Assembly (NCBI GenBank): GCA_023421395.1
Contig: JAEZTL010000001.1
Location: 62,001-126,000 of the forward strand
Source of the DNA: Bacillota bacterium
Lineage (GTDB): Bacteria; Bacillota; Clostridia; Christensenellales; Aristaeellaceae
Length of the DNA: 64,000 bases
Reading direction: 5' to 3'
In this document: in pieces, positions 24,772 to 33,317 of the stretch
Layout of the letters: each line of letters starts with the position of its first letter
Position numbering within the stretch: the stretch's first letter is position 1
Notes under the pieces: model-generated
What the model was told of the DNA's origin: nothing
What the model saw: only the letters and a program-made list of their open reading frames with translations
The model's database searches: none
Program-made: the position numbers and the translations under genes

Positions 24772-25584
24772 TTAAAAGAAGTAGTGGAACACGTACTGGT
24801 CCAGCAGGATTGCGATGCCCAAAACGCCCGTATATACGCCGAACCAGGTGAGCCGCACACGGCGCACGATGGCCAGCATGAACTTGATGGCGAGGAATCC
24901 GAACACCGCGCTGGTAATCACGCCCGCCAGCAGCGGAAGCGCTCCGCCCATCTGGGTGATCAACGTGCCGTCAAAGATCTCGGTGCCGTTGTCCTTGATT
25001 TGCAGCACGATCGCGCCCAGAATCGCGGGGATAGACATCAGAAATGCGAAATCCGCCGAGCGCTTTCTGGACAGGCCCGTGGAGATGCCGCCGGAGATGG
25101 TGGAGCCGGAGCGGGAGATGCCCGGCAGGATCGCCAGCGCCTGCATGACGCCCATCACCAGCGCGTTCGACCACTTGACTTCCTTGGTCTCAAAGGACAC
25201 GCCGCTGATGAGGTCGGAAAGCCACAGGATCAGTGTTGTGATGAGAAACGCGAAGCCCAGGAACTGGGTGGAGAATACCTTGTCGTCAAAATCAAACAAC
25301 AGCGCCGCGATGACCGCGGGAATTGTCGCGATGACCAGCAGCCAGATTTCGCTCTTGAGCGGGCTTTTGACGAGATCCAGGATCATCTTCCAAAGCCGCT
25401 TCCAGTAGACCGCGACCACCGCGAGCAGGGTGCCCACGTGGAGCAGCACGTCCAGCGTCATAAAGTTCTCGGTGGAAAGGCCAAACAGTTTTTGTATCAG
25501 ATCCAGATGCCCCGAAGAACTGATGGGCAGAAATTCCGTCAGGCCCTGCACGAGCCCCAGCCAAAAAGCCTGCATGATGGACAT
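24772..25584 (-). CDS. uppP: Undecaprenyl-diphosphatase UppP (BacA)
   Basis: A 270-residue membrane phosphatase that converts undecaprenyl diphosphate to the monophosphate so the lipid carrier can be reused in wall synthesis. The two signature motifs, LTEFLPISSSGHL (about 17-29) and LPGISRSGSTI (about 160-170), line the active site. ATG 25584 has GGAGG 6-7 nt upstream; an upstream extension to 25701 is not supported because the promoter lies inside it. It sits downstream of the ftsW-pbp cluster on the same strand but has its own promoter. Confidence 0.95.
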   Translation of the reverse strand: MSIMQAFWLGLVQGLTEFLPISSSGHLDLIQKLFGLSTENFMTLDVLLHVGTLLAVVAVYWKRLWKMILDLVKSPLKSEIWLLVIATIPAVIAALLFDFDDKVFSTQFLGFAFLITTLILWLSDLISGVSFETKEVKWSNALVMGVMQALAILPGISRSGSTISGGISTGLSRKRSADFAFLMSIPAILGAIVLQIKDNGTEIFDGTLITQMGGALPLLAGVITSAVFGFLAIKFMLAIVRRVRLTWFGVYTGVLGIAILLDQYVFHYFF

Positions 25585-25623
25585 ACAAGCGCCTCCTTCG
25601 ATGTTGTCGGACAGCGTGGTTCC

Positions 25624-25652
25624 ATTGTACGATAAAAAACACGCGCACACAA
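25624..25652 (-). promoter_or_regulatory. Promoter for uppP
   Basis: Minus strand TTGTGT (25647-25652) and TACAAT (25624-25629), 17-nt spacer. Confidence 0.7.
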
Positions 25653-25678
25653 GGGCTATCTGGGGAATTTGTGGTCTT

Positions 25679-27100
25679 TCACCCGGTGATGTTGCGCGCA
25701 ATCGCCTTTTTCAGCACTTTCGCCGCCAGCGGTGCCGCGATTTCGCCGCCCGCGCCGCCCTTTTCCACCACCACCGCGATGGCATAGGGGTGGGCCGGGT
25801 CATCCAGATAACCGACAAACCAGGCGTCCGTGGGGACGGACTTGTCGTCGCTGGTCTCGGCGGAACCGGTTTTACCGCACACGGTGTAGCCCTTGACGGC
25901 GGCCTTGGAGGCCGTACCGTCCTTGACCACCCGGGCCATGTACCGCCCGATGAAATCCGCCTCGCTCTCGGTCATCACGCGGCCGTAGGCTCCGCTGGCG
26001 GCTCGGAGGCGCGGGAGACCGCCGACGCCCGTCACCTGCTTGATCAGTTGCGGCGTGGGCATCACGCCGCCGTTCGCGACGGCGCTCGTGATCAGCGCCA
26101 TGTGCAGCGGGGTGACCAGCAGCTTTCCCTGGCCCACGCCCGTCCAGGCCAGTTCGCTGACGTCGCCGATGGAATCGGGAATCGAGGATTCGTACAGCAC
26201 CAGGTCCCGGAAGCTGAAGTTGGTGTCAAACCCCATCCTTCGGGCGGCGGCGATCAGCTTCTGGTCGCCCATTTCCACCGCCAGCGACGCGAAGGTGATG
26301 TTGCAGCTCTTCTCAAACGCCTCCAGCAGCGACATCTTGCCATGCACCGCGCCGCCGTAGCAGGTCACCTTGCCCTTTCCGAATTCCCGCAGCCCCTCGC
26401 ACACATAGGTGCGGTCGACGGCAGCCGGCAGGTTCTCGAGCGTCGCCGCCAGCGTGACGATCTTGAAGGTGGACCCGGGCGGGTACTGGCCCTGCAATAC
26501 GCGGTTCAGGTAGCCGGAGCCCGTTTCGTCCGCGCCGGACTGGCGGGTGGTCAGCGCGGCGGGGTCGTAGTCGGGCTTGGAAACCATCGCCAGGATTTCG
26601 CCCGTCTGGTAGTTCATGACCACCACCGCGCCCTGCTTTTTCGAGGGGAACTGTTCGGAAATATACGCGCAGAGCTCGGCGTCGATGGTGAGGCGGATGT
26701 CGTCGCCCCTGGCCTGGGTACCGGAGAGCACTTGCCATGTGCGGTCGATGATCGAACCGGAGAGGCCCAGAAGCGTCCCGGCGTGGAAGGTTTCCACGCC
26801 CGTGCCGGACATGCCCATCGCGTCGCCTACCGTTTGGGACACCGCGAGGCGGATGGATTTGTCGCCGCTGTACTTGCGGGTGCGGTCGGCGAGGGTGGTG
26901 GCCAGCACCAGGCCGTTCCGGTCGATGATGTCGCCCATCGCGTTGGATTTTTTGGCGACGTTCAGCCGGCTGTTGAGCTGACTGGTCGTCCAGCGGGAGC
27001 CCTGGGAGTAGACCGTGTAGCCCAGCCATCCGCCCAGCCCCAGAAACATCACCACCAGAAGCACCGTGACCACGCGGATGGCGCGCCGCATCTGTTTCAT
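25679..27100 (-). CDS. Penicillin-binding protein, class B transpeptidase (PbpA/FtsI-like)
   Basis: A 473-residue D,D-transpeptidase that cross-links peptidoglycan. One membrane anchor at about 10-32 precedes a short N-terminal pedestal. The catalytic domain has the three classic motifs: SxxK in PPGSTFKIVT, SxN in KSCNITF, and KTGS in VCGKTGSAET. Its short length and pairing with FtsW resemble the PbpA-RodA/FtsW pairs of Actinobacteria. ATG 27100 overlaps the ftsW stop (ATGA) with GGAGG 7 nt upstream, so translation is coupled. Confidence 0.92.
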   Translation of the reverse strand: MKQMRRAIRVVTVLLVVMFLGLGGWLGYTVYSQGSRWTTSQLNSRLNVAKKSNAMGDIIDRNGLVLATTLADRTRKYSGDKSIRLAVSQTVGDAMGMSGTGVETFHAGTLLGLSGSIIDRTWQVLSGTQARGDDIRLTIDAELCAYISEQFPSKKQGAVVVMNYQTGEILAMVSKPDYDPAALTTRQSGADETGSGYLNRVLQGQYPPGSTFKIVTLAATLENLPAAVDRTYVCEGLREFGKGKVTCYGGAVHGKMSLLEAFEKSCNITFASLAVEMGDQKLIAAARRMGFDTNFSFRDLVLYESSIPDSIGDVSELAWTGVGQGKLLVTPLHMALITSAVANGGVMPTPQLIKQVTGVGGLPRLRAASGAYGRVMTESEADFIGRYMARVVKDGTASKAAVKGYTVCGKTGSAETSDDKSVPTDAWFVGYLDDPAHPYAIAVVVEKGGAGGEIAAPLAAKVLKKAIARNITG

Positions 27101-28389
27101 ACCGCGCCCTCCCGCCATTCAAGGCGCTTCAGGTCTTCGGCCTCGTCGCCCGCGTTCAGCGAGGATACCCCGAGCAGCATCCCCATCGCGCCCATCATGC
27201 TGACCATGGAGCTGCCGCCCGCGCTGACAAAGGGCAGCGTGACGCCGGTCAGCGGAATCAGCTTGATGTTGCCGCCCACGATCACGAAGGTCTGGGTGGC
27301 GATGAGCGCCACCACGCCGAAGGCCACGAGCGCGTGGAAACTGGTGCGGGCGTTCATCGCCACCGACGCGCCCCGCATCAGAATCAGCACATAGATGCCC
27401 AGCATCGCCAGCGCGAAGATCAGCCCGAATTCCTCGCTGATCGCGGCGAACACAAAATCCGAGTGGTACAGGGGGATGTTTCGCGGGTATCCCAGCCCCA
27501 GCCCCATCCCGAACATGCCGCCCGAACCGATGGCGATCAGCGCCTGAATGATCTGCCAGCCGGAATCCAGCGGGTCGCTCCAGGGGTTCTGGAACATCTC
27601 AAACCGCTTGGCCACGTAGGGGAACAGCCTGTAAGCAACCAGCGCGCCGCCCACGCCCATGCCCAGGCCCGCCAGCGTAATGGGTAGGTTGGAGGTGGCT
27701 GCGTAGAACATCATGACCGTGGTCAGAAAGTATAGAAGCAGCGCGCCCAAGTCGCGCTCGGCCAGGAGCAGCGCGCACAGCGCCGCCGCGAACAGAAGCG
27801 ACGGCAGACACTTCCGGAAGCGCGGCCGGTTGGACAGCTGAGACGCCAGGATGAAGATCAGCGCCAGCTTTCCGAACTCCGACGGCTGCACCGAAACACC
27901 CGCGATGTCCAGCCAGTTTTTCGCGCCGTACTGCCAGCTGCCGATCACCAGCGGTGACGCCACCGCCAGAAACGCCGCCGCCGCCAGCGGCAGCGCCCAT
28001 TTGTCCCACGCGCGCACGTGCCGTATGATTCCTATGCCGACGGCCATCGCCACGAGACCTGCCAGCATGTAAAGCGCCTGATTCAGCGGTGTGACGGAGG
28101 AGCGTGCGATGTCCTTGAGCGTCACCAGGCTGATCGAGCAAAGAAAGAGCGTCAGGATCAGAAGCGCCCGGTCGATGGGCCAGAGCTTTGAGAACAGCTT
28201 GACCACGAGAAACGTGACGGCGGGCATCAGGGCGGCGAAGGCCAGCGCCTGCATGTCGAAGGAATCCGACTTGATGGCAAGCAGCAGCATGCCGGTGAAC
28301 TGAAACAGCATCACACCGGTTAAGAGCAGGTGGGTGTTCGCGCGCAGCACCGCGCGGCGCAGCGCGCCGGATTCTACCGGTCTCGCCAT
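27097..28389 (-). CDS. FtsW/RodA/SpoVE family peptidoglycan glycosyltransferase
   Basis: A 430-residue SEDS protein with about ten membrane helices that polymerises lipid II. Family motifs include VQPSEFGKLALIFILA, LLAERDLGALLLYFLT, WQIIQALIAIGSGG and the C-terminal LPFVSAGGSSM. Whether it acts in elongation (RodA) or division (FtsW) cannot be told from the sequence. It is coupled by overlaps to the FHA gene upstream (16 nt) and the PBP downstream (4 nt); SEDS-bPBP pairs work as a complex. Confidence 0.94.
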   Translation of the reverse strand: MARPVESGALRRAVLRANTHLLLTGVMLFQFTGMLLLAIKSDSFDMQALAFAALMPAVTFLVVKLFSKLWPIDRALLILTLFLCSISLVTLKDIARSSVTPLNQALYMLAGLVAMAVGIGIIRHVRAWDKWALPLAAAAFLAVASPLVIGSWQYGAKNWLDIAGVSVQPSEFGKLALIFILASQLSNRPRFRKCLPSLLFAAALCALLLAERDLGALLLYFLTTVMMFYAATSNLPITLAGLGMGVGGALVAYRLFPYVAKRFEMFQNPWSDPLDSGWQIIQALIAIGSGGMFGMGLGLGYPRNIPLYHSDFVFAAISEEFGLIFALAMLGIYVLILMRGASVAMNARTSFHALVAFGVVALIATQTFVIVGGNIKLIPLTGVTLPFVSAGGSSMVSMMGAMGMLLGVSSLNAGDEAEDLKRLEWREGAV

Positions 28390-29267
28390 AGCTCATCCTC
28401 GTCAAAAAAATCGTCGATGGGTTTCGCGCGTTCACGCGCCGCCCGAGAGGCGGCGTTTGCGCCGCCGGCGCGCGCTTCCGGGCCATCCGCTTTCCGCTTT
28501 CCGCGCGCCGCGCCCGCCGCCGGAACCCGCCTGCCCGCCGGCCGGACAGGCGTCCGTCCGGACTCCTGCGAAAAAGGCAGCTCCGCTTCGGCGGCTTTCG
28601 CCCTACGCCCCGCGCCCGCCTTCCGGGGGGCGCGCGCCTTTGCCGGCTCCGTTGCGTAGCCCTCCGCGTTCAGGGGGATATCCCGACGCGCGGGCCGGAT
28701 GTACGGTTCCGATTCCTCCGGGGAGTCATAGGCGCCATCGTACCAGCCGTCCTCGTCATCGACGTAGGCCGCCCCGTCCGGCGCCACCTCAAACCACTCG
28801 TCTTCCTCGTCCTGGACTTCCATCGGCGCGTCAAACAGCACCAGCATCAGTTCCAGCCGGCCGATGGCGAGCACGTCGCCGTCCTCAAGGAATACGGCCT
28901 CGCCGGTGTGGCCGCCGCCCACGGTCAGCTGGGCGCTGCCCAGCGGCCGGATCAAAAACCCGCCTTCACGCAGTTCGAAATGGGCATGGGCGCGCTTCAG
29001 ATCCCGGTGGCGGATGCGCACGTCGGCACTGCGCCCGCTGCCCAGCACCCCTTCCCGGGGAATCGGGTAGCTGACGCGCTTTTTCGCGCCGGGGTTGGCG
29101 ATCAATTCGCCCACGCAGCCGGTCTGGCCCATCCATTCCCTGAGAAGCTTTGCGCGGCGGTTGTCAGCCACTGTCATCCGCCAGCCGCGAAAGAGCAATA
29201 CCAGCATCAGCGCCACAAACCAGTAGCGCGCGGCCAGCGCGACGAGGGCGTACAGGTCGGAACTCAA
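28374..29267 (-). CDS. Membrane-anchored FHA-domain protein
   Basis: A 297-residue protein. A membrane helix lies at about 8-28. An FHA domain, which binds phosphothreonine, spans about 55-140 with VLGSGRSADVRIRHRDLKRAH. The tail is acidic and then rich in Ala, Arg and Pro, probably disordered. Start TTG 29267 is preceded by GGAGG. It leads the ftsW-pbp operon, as in FHA-FtsW-PbpA clusters of Actinobacteria where Ser/Thr kinases regulate wall growth. No kinase gene is visible in this window. Confidence 0.85.
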   Translation of the reverse strand: MSSDLYALVALAARYWFVALMLVLLFRGWRMTVADNRRAKLLREWMGQTGCVGELIANPGAKKRVSYPIPREGVLGSGRSADVRIRHRDLKRAHAHFELREGGFLIRPLGSAQLTVGGGHTGEAVFLEDGDVLAIGRLELMLVLFDAPMEVQDEEDEWFEVAPDGAAYVDDEDGWYDGAYDSPEESEPYIRPARRDIPLNAEGYATEPAKARAPRKAGAGRRAKAAEAELPFSQESGRTPVRPAGRRVPAAGAARGKRKADGPEARAGGANAASRAARERAKPIDDFFDEDELWRDR

Positions 29268-29299
29268 GGCCGCGCCTCCTTTGTGGTTGCCTTCATATA

Positions 29300-30424
29300 T
29301 CAGATGCCCAGCCGGTCCTTGAGACCTTCGGTGAGTTGCTCGCGCAGCGCCTCGCATTCGATCAGGTTGAGGGTTGCCAGCATCCGCCGCCGCGTGAAAG
29401 CGCGGCGGGAGAGACGTCCGCCAAGACGGCGGTCGATCTTCGTCAGCAGGCGGTCCTTCCCGGAGAGCGCGTAGAGCGCATCCTGAAGCGCCTGCCCCGC
29501 GCGGCGGCGAAACGCCGCTTCCACGAAACCGGGGGAGAGGATTTCCTTCGAGCGCGCGTGAAAGCCTTCAAGAATCGCGCGGGCCTCTTCTCCCTGGGCG
29601 AGGAGCGCCCGGCCGCCCTCATGCACTACCGGCAGGTATTGGACGGGCTGATCCCCGTCAAAAGTTGCCTGAACAACCAGCGCGGTGCGCCAGTATTCGT
29701 CATTTTTTCGGTCGAACAGCAGGTTTCCCTGCCCGTAGACGATGGTTGCCCCGGCGTATTCCTCAAAGCAGCCCACGCAGTGGGAGTGCTGGCAGACGAT
29801 GAGGTCCGCGCCTTTTTCGGCCAGCTTGCGAAGGGACTTGCGCAGTTCGGGCGTCGGATACCGGTAGAGCTCGAGGCCGCCGTGGTACAGCACGATCACC
29901 CGGTCGCATTCCGCCTTCAGACGCTGCACCTGGTCCGGCGTCTCCAGCGGATCGAAGGGGTTCGCACCGGGGGCGCCTGCCCCCGCGACGGAAAACTCCC
30001 GCTCGCAGCAGGCGATCAGGCCGATGCTCAGGCCGTTCTTTTTGAAGATCCAGGGTTTCGCGGCCTGTATGAGATCCGCACCCGCGCCGAATGCGGGGAT
30101 GCCCTCGCCGTGAAGCGCCCGGAGCGTGTTTTCGAGGCCCTCCGCGCCCCTGTCCAGGATGTGGTTGTTGGCCAGGGCCAGGACGGGCGCGAGGCGCGCG
30201 ATGCCGCGGGCGCAGGCCGCGTCCGCGCCGAGTGCCGGACCGGCCTTCAAAATGGGCGCGCCGCTGTCGCTCAGCGGCGCTTCCAGATTGATCACGCGCG
30301 CGTCACTTGCCATGAGCGCCGAGAGGAGGTTTTCGTCCAGCGTGGGTTCGACCTCGCCCCGCGCGAAGAGCGCGGCGTTCGAGGCGGTGGGGACCAGATC
30401 ACCGCAGATGGAAATTGTGACCAC
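29300..30424 (-). CDS. CapA family protein (PGA_cap metallophosphoesterase-like)
   Basis: A protein of about 374 residues with the CapA fold. It begins VTISICGDLVP, then has INLEAPLSDSG, the metal-binding LANNHILDRG, VLYHGGLE, and CQHSHCVGCFEEY. CapA proteins of Bacillus take part in poly-gamma-glutamate capsule export, but many relatives stand alone with no known role, as here. Three starts are possible: ATG 30451, ATG 30430 and GTG 30424. GGAGG is 8 nt from the GTG, so I chose it. No signal peptide is seen. Confidence 0.8.
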   Translation of the reverse strand: MVTISICGDLVPTASNAALFARGEVEPTLDENLLSALMASDARVINLEAPLSDSGAPILKAGPALGADAACARGIARLAPVLALANNHILDRGAEGLENTLRALHGEGIPAFGAGADLIQAAKPWIFKKNGLSIGLIACCEREFSVAGAGAPGANPFDPLETPDQVQRLKAECDRVIVLYHGGLELYRYPTPELRKSLRKLAEKGADLIVCQHSHCVGCFEEYAGATIVYGQGNLLFDRKNDEYWRTALVVQATFDGDQPVQYLPVVHEGGRALLAQGEEARAILEGFHARSKEILSPGFVEAAFRRRAGQALQDALYALSGKDRLLTKIDRRLGGRLSRRAFTRRRMLATLNLIECEALREQLTEGLKDRLGI

Positions 30425-30546
30425 GGGCATCGCCTCCGCGCGAAAACGCATATTTATATAGGATTATTGTACAACATGCGCCAGGACCTGTCAAACCTCG
30501 CGCGCGTCCGCGCCGCCGCGCATAGTATGCCGCGGGAGGGCTGAGC

Positions 30547-30885
30547 ATGATTGTACGGGGAGAACTGTACACCGCCGATCTGGACCCGGTCGTCGGTTCC
30601 GAGCAGGGGGGGATGCGGCCGGTGCTCGTGGTGCAAAACGACGTGGGCAACCGGTTCAGTCCCACCGTGGTCGTGCTTGCGCTGACCAGCCAGATCGATA
30701 AGGCGCGCCTCCCCACCCACGTGCTGGTCTCGGGAGCGGGCCTCGCCCGGCCTTCGGTGGTGTTGGCGGAACAGATGCGGACCCTCGACAAGCGAAGACT
30801 CCGGGAGCGCATCGGTATGCTGCCGCCGGAGATGATGGAAAAGGTCAACCAGGCAATCCGGGTATCCCTGGCGGTCGAAGAGTAG
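30547..30885 (+). CDS. mazF: MazF/PemK-type endoribonuclease toxin
   Basis: A 112-residue toxin very like B. subtilis MazF (EndoA), which cleaves mRNA at a short recognition sequence. Conserved blocks are GELYTADLDPVVGSEQGG, RPVLVVQNDVGNRFSPT and ALTSQIDKARLPTHV, which contain the expected catalytic Arg and Thr. RBS GGGAGGG precedes ATG 30547. The antitoxin MazE normally encoded just upstream is absent; the gene before it is divergent. Confidence 0.93.
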   Translation: MIVRGELYTADLDPVVGSEQGGMRPVLVVQNDVGNRFSPTVVVLALTSQIDKARLPTHVLVSGAGLARPSVVLAEQMRTLDKRRLRERIGMLPPEMMEKVNQAIRVSLAVEE

Positions 30886-30900
30886 CTTCGACCGCTTTTT
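30871..30900 (+). terminator. Terminator overlapping the mazF stop codon
   Basis: GCGGTCGAAG, loop AGTAG, CTTCGACCGC, TTTTT. The stem uses the last codons of mazF and the stop TAG (30883-30885) lies in the loop. Confidence 0.88.
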
Positions 30901-30948
30901 GCGCGGGCGCGAAAGCGGATGAACGCGCTTTAGTTTTGGCAGAATATG

Positions 30949-30957
30949 TGCTATAAT
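30949..30957 (+). promoter_or_regulatory. Extended -10 promoter for the YitT-family gene
   Basis: TGC plus TATAAT (30952-30957); the -35 (TTTAGT, 30929) is weak. Confidence 0.6.
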
Positions 30958-30993
30958 GCCGGTGAATCGGGTGGGAAAAAGGGAGCGGGCAAT

Positions 30994-31836
30994 TTGAGTG
31001 AGCGCTGGCGCACGGAAGTCGCAGACTGGGGCAGGATTCTGGCGGGGTTGATACTGGGCGCTTTCGCCTACAGGTTGTTCCTGGTTCCAAACGAGGTTGC
31101 GCCGGGCGGCTTTACGGGCATCGGCCAGATTTTGAACGCACTTTTCGGCTGGAACGTGGGCACCGTGGCGCTGGTGCTCAACGTGCCGCTCTTCGCGCTT
31201 TCGATGCGGTCGATGGGGCTGCGATTCGGCCTCCGTTCGCTTTTCGCGTCGGCGGCGCTTTCGATGTTGATCGACTACCTTCCTTTCGGCGCGCTGACGG
31301 ACGATAAACTGTTGGCGGCGGTCTTCGGCGGCGTATTGGGCGGGGCGGGCTTCGGCCTCATCATGTTGGGGGACGCCACCACCGGCGGCAGCGACATGCT
31401 GGGCATGCTGATCCACAAAAAGCTGAAGGTGGTCAAGGTTTCGGCGGCGGTGTTCATGGTGGACGCGCTGGTCATCGTGGCCGCCGGCATGGTGTTCGAC
31501 GTACAGGGCGCGCTCCTTGCGCTGATCTCCACCTACATCATGGCCCGGGTGCTGGACAGGGTACTGGAAGGCCCCAACATGGCCAAGGCGTACTTTATCA
31601 TCTCCCGGAAGGCGGAAGAGATTGCCGGCGCCATCCTCAAGAGCATGGACCGGGGCGTGACCAGCCTCGCGGGCCGGGGCATGTATACCGGCGAGGAGCG
31701 GACGGTACTTCTGTGCGTGATCAACCGGCGGGAGACGCTCCGGCTCAGGACGCTGGTCAGCGGCATCGATCCCTGCGCCTTCATGATCGCCACAGACGTG
31801 CGCGAGGCGCTGGGCGAGGGCTTTCAGGCCCATTAG
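30994..31836 (+). CDS. YitT family membrane protein (DUF161 + DUF2179)
   Basis: A 280-residue protein with five or so membrane helices (about 10-195) and a C-terminal cytosolic DUF2179 domain (about 205-275, SLAGRGMYTGEERTVLLCVI). The segment PNEVAPGGFTGIGQIL and TTGGSDMLGMLI are typical. YitT proteins are widespread in Firmicutes and lack an established biochemical function. Start is TTG 30994 (MSERWRTEV) behind AAAGGGAG. Confidence 0.88.
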   Translation: MSERWRTEVADWGRILAGLILGAFAYRLFLVPNEVAPGGFTGIGQILNALFGWNVGTVALVLNVPLFALSMRSMGLRFGLRSLFASAALSMLIDYLPFGALTDDKLLAAVFGGVLGGAGFGLIMLGDATTGGSDMLGMLIHKKLKVVKVSAAVFMVDALVIVAAGMVFDVQGALLALISTYIMARVLDRVLEGPNMAKAYFIISRKAEEIAGAILKSMDRGVTSLAGRGMYTGEERTVLLCVINRRETLRLRTLVSGIDPCAFMIATDVREALGEGFQAH

Positions 31837-31877
31837 TGTGTAACAAACATCAATACATGTCAAAAGGGGGACAGGGC

Positions 31878-32630
31878 ATGCCTATCGCAGTCATCACCGG
31901 CGCTTCGTCGGGGCTGGGCCGCGCCTACGCGCTGGCGGCCGTGAAGATTTTTCCGGAGATCAGGGAATACTGGCTCATCGCCCGGCGGCTGGACAGGCTT
32001 GAGGCGCTCAAGGCCGAAATGCCGGGCGTAACCGTGCGCCCCGTCGCGCTGGACCTGGCCGATCCGGCGAGCTTCGACCAGTATCAGAAGCTTCTCGAGG
32101 AGCGGGGCGATGCGGTCGCACTCCTCATCAACAATGCCGGGCTGGGCTGGATGGGCGATTTTTCCGATGGCGACTGGCGCACCCAGACGGCGATGGCGGA
32201 CGTCAACGTGCGGGCGATGACCGCGGTGGCGAACATTTCGCTTAAGCACATGGAGCGGGGGAGCGTGATGATCAACGTCAGTTCCATCGCGGCCTTCGCG
32301 CCCACGCCGCGCATGGCGGTCTACTGCGCCACAAAAGCCTACGTGTCGGCCCTTTCAAAGGCGATCCGCTTCGAACTGAGGGGGAAGGGCGTTCGGGTGC
32401 TGGCCGCCTGCCCCTGCCCGATGGATACGGAGTTTCTCGAAATCGCCGGAATCCGAAGCAAGACCTTCGACATGCTGCCCCGTGTGAAGCCGGATTACAT
32501 GGCGCGGAAATCCCTGATCGCCGCGAAAAAAGGGCGGGCGGTGTACACCGCGCTGCCCCTGATGAAGGCCTATCGCGTACTGGCGAAGCTCGTCCCCAGC
32601 AGCCTCATGATGCATGTTTCAAAGGTTTAG
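31878..32630 (+). CDS. Short-chain dehydrogenase/reductase
   Basis: A 250-residue SDR. It shows the nucleotide-binding TGASSGLGRAYA, the NNAG motif in LINNAGLGWMG, the catalytic Ser in INVSSIAA and YxxxK in VYCATKAYVSALSK. SDRs reduce or oxidise small alcohols, ketones or sugars with NAD(P)H; the substrate is unknown. ATG 31878 follows GGGGGAC. Its 3' end overlaps the convergent udk gene by 12 nt. Confidence 0.9.
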   Translation: MPIAVITGASSGLGRAYALAAVKIFPEIREYWLIARRLDRLEALKAEMPGVTVRPVALDLADPASFDQYQKLLEERGDAVALLINNAGLGWMGDFSDGDWRTQTAMADVNVRAMTAVANISLKHMERGSVMINVSSIAAFAPTPRMAVYCATKAYVSALSKAIRFELRGKGVRVLAACPCPMDTEFLEIAGIRSKTFDMLPRVKPDYMARKSLIAAKKGRAVYTALPLMKAYRVLAKLVPSSLMMHVSKV

Positions 32631-33266
32631 CGGCGCTTCCGCGGCGTCCGCGGGGCGCTCGGGCAGCTGGCCGCTGTTGATGTAGAAGGCCAGAATGTCC
32701 ACGATTTTTTTGTTGAAACCGCCGCCCGCCACGATCACGTCCGCGAACTCGATGTAGGTGCGGATGTAGCGCTCGTACATGGGCTTGACCGTCGAAAGAT
32801 ATTGCTGCGCGATGCCGTTGATGTCCCGGCCGCGCTCCAGAATGTCCCGCTGGACGCGGCGCAGCAGGCAGATGTCCGGATCCACATGGACGAAAAGCCT
32901 GAAGTCCATCATATCCCGGGTGCGGGGGTCGTAGAAGGCGTGGATGCCCTCGATGATGGTCACATCGCAAGGCTCGATCAGTTCGGCCAAGTCCGCGCGG
33001 CGGTGCAACGTGTAGTCGTAGCCCTTGCGGGTGACGCTCTTGCCGGACTTCAGAAGGCGGATGTCCTCCCGCAGCACGTCGTGCTCAAAGGCGTCGGGCT
33101 CGTCGTAATTGATCTTGGCCCGTTCCTCCAGCGGAAGGTAGCTGTGGTCCCGATAATAGCAGTCCTGCTTGATCAGCGCCGATTTTCCGCTGACCGACGC
33201 CGCCAGCGCCTTGGCCAGCGTGGTCTTTCCGCTGCCGCTGGCGCCGCAGATCCCGATGGTAAGCAT
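32619..33266 (-). CDS. udk: Uridine kinase-like P-loop kinase
   Basis: A 215-residue kinase of the uridine kinase/PRK family. Walker A GICGASGSGKTTLAKALA (about 5-22), the lid and base-binding segment QDCYYRD, YDEPDAFEHD, and VTIIEGIHAFYDPRTRD match Udk, which phosphorylates uridine and cytidine for salvage. Shorter than some homologues but intact. It runs downstream of the SGNH hydrolase on the same strand with a hairpin between. Confidence 0.88.
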   Translation of the reverse strand: MLTIGICGASGSGKTTLAKALAASVSGKSALIKQDCYYRDHSYLPLEERAKINYDEPDAFEHDVLREDIRLLKSGKSVTRKGYDYTLHRRADLAELIEPCDVTIIEGIHAFYDPRTRDMMDFRLFVHVDPDICLLRRVQRDILERGRDINGIAQQYLSTVKPMYERYIRTYIEFADVIVAGGGFNKKIVDILAFYINSGQLPERPADAAEAPLNL

Positions 33267-33312
33267 GAAAACACCCCCGCAGCCAGTATAAGCGCGGGGG
33301 TGCGCGTTTGCA
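33267..33312 (-). terminator. Hairpin between the SGNH hydrolase and udk
   Basis: Minus strand CACCCCCGC and GCGGGGGTG arms followed by TTTTC, placed directly upstream of the udk start. It could act as a terminator or attenuator before udk. Confidence 0.6.
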
Positions 33313-33317
33313 AGGAC

